Of a stretch of 61,240 nt of DNA, positions 57,657-61,240 are shown in pieces (the stretch's first letter is position 1; each line of letters begins with the position of its first letter). The DNA comes from Chloroflexota bacterium (GTDB lineage Bacteria; Chloroflexota; Limnocylindria; Limnocylindrales; CSP1-4). Made by a program: the position numbers and the translations under genes. A model generated the notes under the pieces. It was not told the origin of the DNA. It saw only the letters and a program-made list of their open reading frames with translations, and did not search any database. The stretch spans positions 1 through 61,240 of the forward strand of contig JADGQK010000006.1 in the NCBI GenBank assembly GCA_017881915.1. The letters are read 5' to 3'.

Positions 57657-58514
57657 ATGTTCTTGCCCAGGTTCCGTGTCCGCCGGGCCGCGGCGCGATT
57701 CCTTGCGGCCCTGTTCGTGGTGCTCGGCCTGGCGGGCTGTTCAGCGACGCCCGGTGCGACCGTCCCGGCTGCGACGACGCCCGGCGTGACGGCCCCACTT
57801 GCGACGACTCCGGTTGCGACGTGGCCGGTGTCGCCCGAACCGCTCCCAGAGGCCACGTCGGGCAGCGCGGATGCGAGTCTCACCTGTGGCGGGCGGACGT
57901 TTCCCGCATCCGGGCTGGAGGCTCCGACGGGCGCGGAGAAGGCGTCCGGCCCGGAGTTCGACGCCTTGCGGGCAACTCTGGCGAAGCTCGCCAGCGAGTT
58001 TCCCGGCGCCTCGGGCTGGTCGTGGCGATTGGCCGGTCGCGATGCGAGTGGCGCGATCTTTCTGGCCCAGACCAACGCGCTCGAGCCTCCCGTCTGGGTC
58101 TCGGTCGAAGTGACTACCGGTGCGAACGGCTGGCAGCCGGGGAGCATGGGCCAGTGCAACCTGCGGGTCGTCCTCTCAGCGGAATACGGACCGGCGAGCT
58201 GGGCGCTCGACCCAGCATTCCCGGCTCCGACAGCCGACACGACCGAGCTCCACCTCCTGGTCTGGGAGGTGGCATGCTCGAGCGGGTCGCCAGCGACCGG
58301 GCGGATGTCGGCGCCAGTCATCGAATCCACCTCCTCAACATTGACCATTACCATCGGGGTCCGACCACTCCCGGCTGCCCCCGGGACCGCATTCACCTGC
58401 CCAATGCCAAAGGGGACGCCGGCAAGCCTGCGCCTGTCAGAGCCGCTCGGGAATCGGACGCTGCTCGATGGCGGAACCGTGCCGCCAGCCCCGCCGTCGC
58501 CAGCGTTCGGCTGA
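57657..58514 (+). CDS. Secreted lipoprotein with Thr/Ala/Pro linker, unknown function
   Basis: 285 residues. A basic n-region (RFRVRRAAARF) and hydrophobic stretch end in the lipobox GLAGC. A Thr/Ala/Pro linker (about 30 residues, TVPAATTPGV...) leads to a globular domain with several cysteines (LTCGGRTF, MGQCNL, VACSSGS, FTCPMP) that could form disulfides. No known family. ATG 57657 is chosen because it gives a proper signal peptide. It has the same architecture as the lipoproteins at 28120-28839 and 59980-60471. Confidence 0.7.
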   Translation: MFLPRFRVRRAAARFLAALFVVLGLAGCSATPGATVPAATTPGVTAPLATTPVATWPVSPEPLPEATSGSADASLTCGGRTFPASGLEAPTGAEKASGPEFDALRATLAKLASEFPGASGWSWRLAGRDASGAIFLAQTNALEPPVWVSVEVTTGANGWQPGSMGQCNLRVVLSAEYGPASWALDPAFPAPTADTTELHLLVWEVACSSGSPATGRMSAPVIESTSSTLTITIGVRPLPAAPGTAFTCPMPKGTPASLRLSEPLGNRTLLDGGTVPPAPPSPAFG

Positions 58515-58631
58515 CTCCTGTCGCCTTCGGGTGGCCAGCCGAAGCGGGCACGTCGCGCCCCGTTGGCCGGGAGTTGGAAATGTCACTCGACGACGATCGC
58601 GGCTTCGCCCGATGCCGAGCTCATCCCATCC

Positions 58632-59483
58632 TTACGAGGGCCGGTTGAGCACGTCCTTGTCCGCGGTCACGGGATCGGCCGGCGATGCCGGCCACGCCTC
58701 TAGCCGGCTGTCCGCGAGCAGATCGTTGATCAGTTCCGTCGAGCCGCCGACAAAGGTCGAGTCGAGGTCGATCTCGCTCGCCACGAACCAGCTCCGATCA
58801 GCGGGCCAGATGAGGTTGGGTGATTCCCGGTGGAGGGTGGCAGCCGATGGCGCTGGTGGTCGATGGCTCACCTTCTCGGTCTTTTTCGGCCACACGAAGG
58901 CCCGCGCACGCTCGCGAAACCCGATGGACCTTCTGTCGAGGGCCCTCATTCGAAGGGAACCGTCCGAGAGATCCTCCCGCCACCCGAGATCCGAGATCGC
59001 GACCAGCGGTCCCTCGAACAACAGGTACGTCCTGTTCGGCAGCCCGAGCTTCGCCGCCAGCCGCATTTCAACGGCCATCCAGTCGATCCAGCCGTAGCCC
59101 TCCCACAGGCCGAAATGGCATCGGTCGGGCATCGTCGTGTGTCGGGCAAGGACATCGGACAGGGCCTCAAGCGTGGCGGGCGGTAGTGCTCCGTCATGCG
59201 GAGGCGCGGTGAAAGGCCTCGGCACGGAGGGACGCCCTCGTTCGCGCGCCATCGGCTCGAACTCGGCCATGGCATGCGCCGATCCGCCGGACCAGGCGGC
59301 AACCGTGGCCCACCGAACCGGCGCCCCATCGGCCGCCCAGGCCGGATGCAGGATCCGCGCATAGGCCTCGAAGACCGGCGGGACGAGCGCTCGAACGCCA
59401 CTACCGAAAGGGCCGATCGTCTCCTCAATCCAGGACGCAGCCGAGTCGTCGTTGGCAGGGCGGAGCATTCCGTCCGTTCTCAT
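58632..59483 (-). CDS. Conserved hypothetical protein of an actinobacteria-type family
   Basis: 283 residues without signal or membrane helix. It is rich in Trp and Pro; characteristic segments are FEAYARILHPAW near the start, CHFGLWEGYGW in the middle, and NLIWPADRSWFVASEIDLDSTFVGGSTELI with LEAWP near the end. I recognise this pattern from uncharacterised proteins common in actinobacteria but know no function. ATG 59483 has CAGAAT, one base from TAGAAT, 6 bases upstream. Confidence 0.75.
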   Translation of the reverse strand: MRTDGMLRPANDDSAASWIEETIGPFGSGVRALVPPVFEAYARILHPAWAADGAPVRWATVAAWSGGSAHAMAEFEPMARERGRPSVPRPFTAPPHDGALPPATLEALSDVLARHTTMPDRCHFGLWEGYGWIDWMAVEMRLAAKLGLPNRTYLLFEGPLVAISDLGWREDLSDGSLRMRALDRRSIGFRERARAFVWPKKTEKVSHRPPAPSAATLHRESPNLIWPADRSWFVASEIDLDSTFVGGSTELINDLLADSRLEAWPASPADPVTADKDVLNRPS

Positions 59484-59691
59484 CTCGGCATTCTGACCGG
59501 CCTCCGGGGTTCCATCACGCAGCACGCCAGGGCCTCCCGGCGGGTCCCGGCGTCCGCGCTCGTGAGCACTGACAAGGTTCACGGAATGGGCATTACACCT
59601 GGGGTACTCAGCCCTTGACGGCCGGGAGGGTTCGGCGCAGCGTTGGACTCGGATCGCCGTCGGTCTCGACGGTGGACTTCAGAGGAGCGAG

Positions 59692-59907
59692 ATGCCCGAA
59701 CCCAAGCCCAAGCAGGCGGTCCGCAACGCCGGGGCGTTCCTCAATCCCGACTCGTACTCGATGATCCCCGTGCCGATGAGCACGCTCAGCGACGAATACC
59801 ACGATGCGCCCACAGAGCCTGAGGACTCCGAGCGAGTCCCGGAGCCGGAGCCGCCGAGCCGCATCCGTCGCGTCGTCGATCGGCTGGTGCGTCGCCCGAA
59901 CCCGTAA
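59692..59907 (+). CDS. Small hypothetical protein
   Basis: 71 residues, with a strongly acidic, Pro/Glu-rich middle (TEPEDSERVPEPEPP) and a basic tail (RRVVDRLVRRPNP). There is a GAGGAG about 5 bases before the ATG. No family is recognised. The Shine-Dalgarno and the switch from acidic to basic support a real small gene, but modestly. Confidence 0.45.
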   Translation: MPEPKPKQAVRNAGAFLNPDSYSMIPVPMSTLSDEYHDAPTEPEDSERVPEPEPPSRIRRVVDRLVRRPNP

Positions 59908-59979
59908 CCGGCGGTCAGGTACAACGGCCTCGGGCGTACCTCCGCGTGTGATACAGCCAGGTACGCGGAACGGCGGACC

Positions 59980-60471
59980 CTACGGCATCGACCAGCGTGC
60001 AGGCGGAATCTCGAAGGCCACAACCGTGGCGGCGGTCACTGGGCCGCCCCTCTGGGTGCCGATTTCCACTGCGGCGACCTTGTCCGTGCCCACGAACCTC
60101 ACATAGGCACCCTGGAGAGGTCCTGCGACGGCCGGGCAGCTGTACACCCCCGACGGGAACGGGCCGCCACAGTTGAAGCTGAACGGGCCGATCGTGACAG
60201 CCTTCACCGGGTAGCCGAGGCTCATTACCGCGTTGAGGACGGCGTTCTCAGAGGAGGTCGAACAATAGGCGGGGGGCGGGGAGGAAGCTCCAAGTCCGCT
60301 CGTGATCGGTAGGCACACGAAGACGATGCTCGCCATCGGAGACGGGCTCGGCGTCGTGGAGAGCGTGGGCACACTCGTCGGCGAAGGCAAACCGGTCGGC
60401 GTCGAGGACGGCAGCGGCATCGCGCATCCCGCGAGCAGGACACAGAGCAGGGCGGCGGCGAACGTCCTCAT
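59980..60471 (-). CDS. Small lipoprotein, unknown function
   Basis: 163 residues. The signal peptide MRTFAAALLCVLLAGC ends in a perfect lipobox, followed by a Ser/Thr/Pro linker of about 30 residues and a domain with cysteines in VCLPITSG, AYCSTSSE, FNCGGPF and YSCPAVAG. No known family is recognised. Confidence 0.7.
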   Translation of the reverse strand: MRTFAAALLCVLLAGCAMPLPSSTPTGLPSPTSVPTLSTTPSPSPMASIVFVCLPITSGLGASSPPPAYCSTSSENAVLNAVMSLGYPVKAVTIGPFSFNCGGPFPSGVYSCPAVAGPLQGAYVRFVGTDKVAAVEIGTQRGGPVTAATVVAFEIPPARWSMP

Positions 60472-60614
60472 CGTCACGCAGACGGTGCACGGGCCCCGCT
60501 GGTTGCGCCAGGGCAACTCGTCGACTGCCTGCGCCAGCCAAGGTGTGGTATGGCGACCTTCGCTGAACGACTCGGATCGCCCGCTGCCTGGACTTGGTTG
60601 ACGCCGGGACGGGC

Positions 60615-61240
60615 TTACGGCGCGGACGACCCCCCGCCCCGGTCCTCCAGTTCCCACGCGTGATCCATGACGTGCTGGGCGGTCCGGCGCACGAGGAACT
60701 GGATCGGCCAGGTCCGCGCGGGCTTGCCTTCGGCGTTGTAGGCGCGGATCGCAGCGAGGTACGCCTGCCGGTGGGCCGTGAGGCCGTCCGGGGTGAGGAC
60801 GATCTCGCGCGGGGTCCGGACCTCGACCTTGCGCGAGAACTGATCGGCCTCGCTGGCGTACACGTGGCGGATGATCTGGTCGCGACTGCGCCCGGCGCTC
60901 CGCAGGCCAGCGCGGAGCTCGGCCGAGACGCGGCTCGCGATGTCGTCGAACTCGGCCCAGCAGGCGCATAGGAGGTCGAGCCGCCGTTCCAGGTCGGCCG
61001 GAGACAGCACCTCGCCCTCGATCTGCGACGGCACGTGCGCGATGCCCCAGAAGTCGGTCGAGCTCGACCCGGGGACGCGTTCGACGACCATCATGTCGCG
61101 CGCCCGTGCGAAGGCGTCCTCCGTGCCGGCCCGCTCGGCGACGCCCGCGTACCTCGGGTGGTACGTCGATAGCTTGTCGAGTGCCTCGTCCTCCGACGTC
61201 CCCCAGCGATCGAGGCCGGGCCAGTCCATTGCACCCGCAA
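60615..61240 (-). CDS. DinB-like hypothetical protein, 5' end beyond the window
   Basis: At least 204 residues. The visible start MDWPGLDRWGTSEDEALDKL resembles the middle of actinobacterial proteins that begin about 30 residues earlier, and the frame stays open to the window edge, so the gene is probably truncated here. The C-terminal part has two helices with conserved histidines (RDQIIRHVYASE and RRTAQHVMDHAWE), in keeping with DinB/YfiT-type four-helix metal-binding proteins. Function unknown. Confidence 0.65.
   Translation of the reverse strand, partial: AGAMDWPGLDRWGTSEDEALDKLSTYHPRYAGVAERAGTEDAFARARDMMVVERVPGSSSTDFWGIAHVPSQIEGEVLSPADLERRLDLLCACWAEFDDIASRVSAELRAGLRSAGRSRDQIIRHVYASEADQFSRKVEVRTPREIVLTPDGLTAHRQAYLAAIRAYNAEGKPARTWPIQFLVRRTAQHVMDHAWELEDRGGGSSAP

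Overview
The window is a very G+C-rich bacterial contig carrying about 55 protein genes, with no rRNA, tRNA, CRISPR array, prophage or transposase that I can see. Gene content (type II fatty-acid and acetyl-CoA carboxylase genes in one operon with birA, an ECF sigma factor and lysC; split GDP-mannose genes; GTG starts; GTGA/TGATG overlaps) and repeated -10-like TANNNT boxes directly upstream of start codons suggest an uncultured Chloroflexota lineage or a relative with actinobacteria-like promoters. This assignment is an inference. The first ~200 bases are foreign to the rest: they read as the start of a proteobacterial TctC-type solute-binding protein that breaks inside a short shared sequence into the middle of a MOSC-domain gene, so the left edge is probably an assembly chimera.

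Layout. 1-674: chimeric edge and MOSC fragment. 671-2119: metallo-beta-lactamase/rhodanese protein. 2193-14582 (minus): a 14-gene run, lysC-birA-ECF sigma-membrane protein-accD-accA-accB-like-accC-fabZ-phosphoesterase-fabF-accB-fabH-fabG, mostly with overlapping stops and starts. It supplies malonyl-CoA, biotinylates the carrier and runs most of the elongation cycle; fabD and acpP are not here. 14668-16405 (plus): dienelactone hydrolase and acetyltransferase. 16425-19939 (minus): hom-thrC-thrB plus a translationally coupled small membrane protein. 20040-22356 (plus): trpS and an AI-2E-type membrane protein. 22328-28839: two tandem PYROXD2-like flavoprotein oxidoreductases divergent from a GcvT-like folate enzyme across a palindromic operator candidate, then an aminotransferase and a lipoprotein. 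28905-32077 (minus): a cobalamin riboswitch and btuF-btuC-btuD.

32243-34874 (plus) is a three-gene operon of exported proteins: a secreted protein with a His-Gly/Cys pattern like clan CD (caspase/CHAT/gingipain) peptidases, a PepSY/propeptide-like exported protein and a propeller-like lipoprotein. 34901-38235 (minus): SWIM zinc-finger protein and manC-manB-cupin for GDP-mannose. 38289-44872 (minus): metK, a GH36 alpha-galactosidase and a GH2 beta-galactosidase whose predicted 5' leader contains short tandem repeats. 45300-46184: methyltransferase. 46339-46538: a non-coding segment bounded by inverted repeats. 46618-56844 (minus): pth-mfd-MFS-apt-mtnA-acetyltransferase-ahcY, mixing translation/repair housekeeping with recycling of SAM by-products. 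56845-57656: repeats only. 57657-61240: lipoproteins and hypothetical proteins.

The most interesting points are the biotin-carrier-like protein lacking its biotinyl lysine, the ECF sigma/membrane-protein pair inside the lipid operon, the clan-CD-like exported operon, the MtnA with a ~125-residue arginine-rich N-terminal extension, and the recurrent leaderless-promoter pattern, which also decides several start codons.
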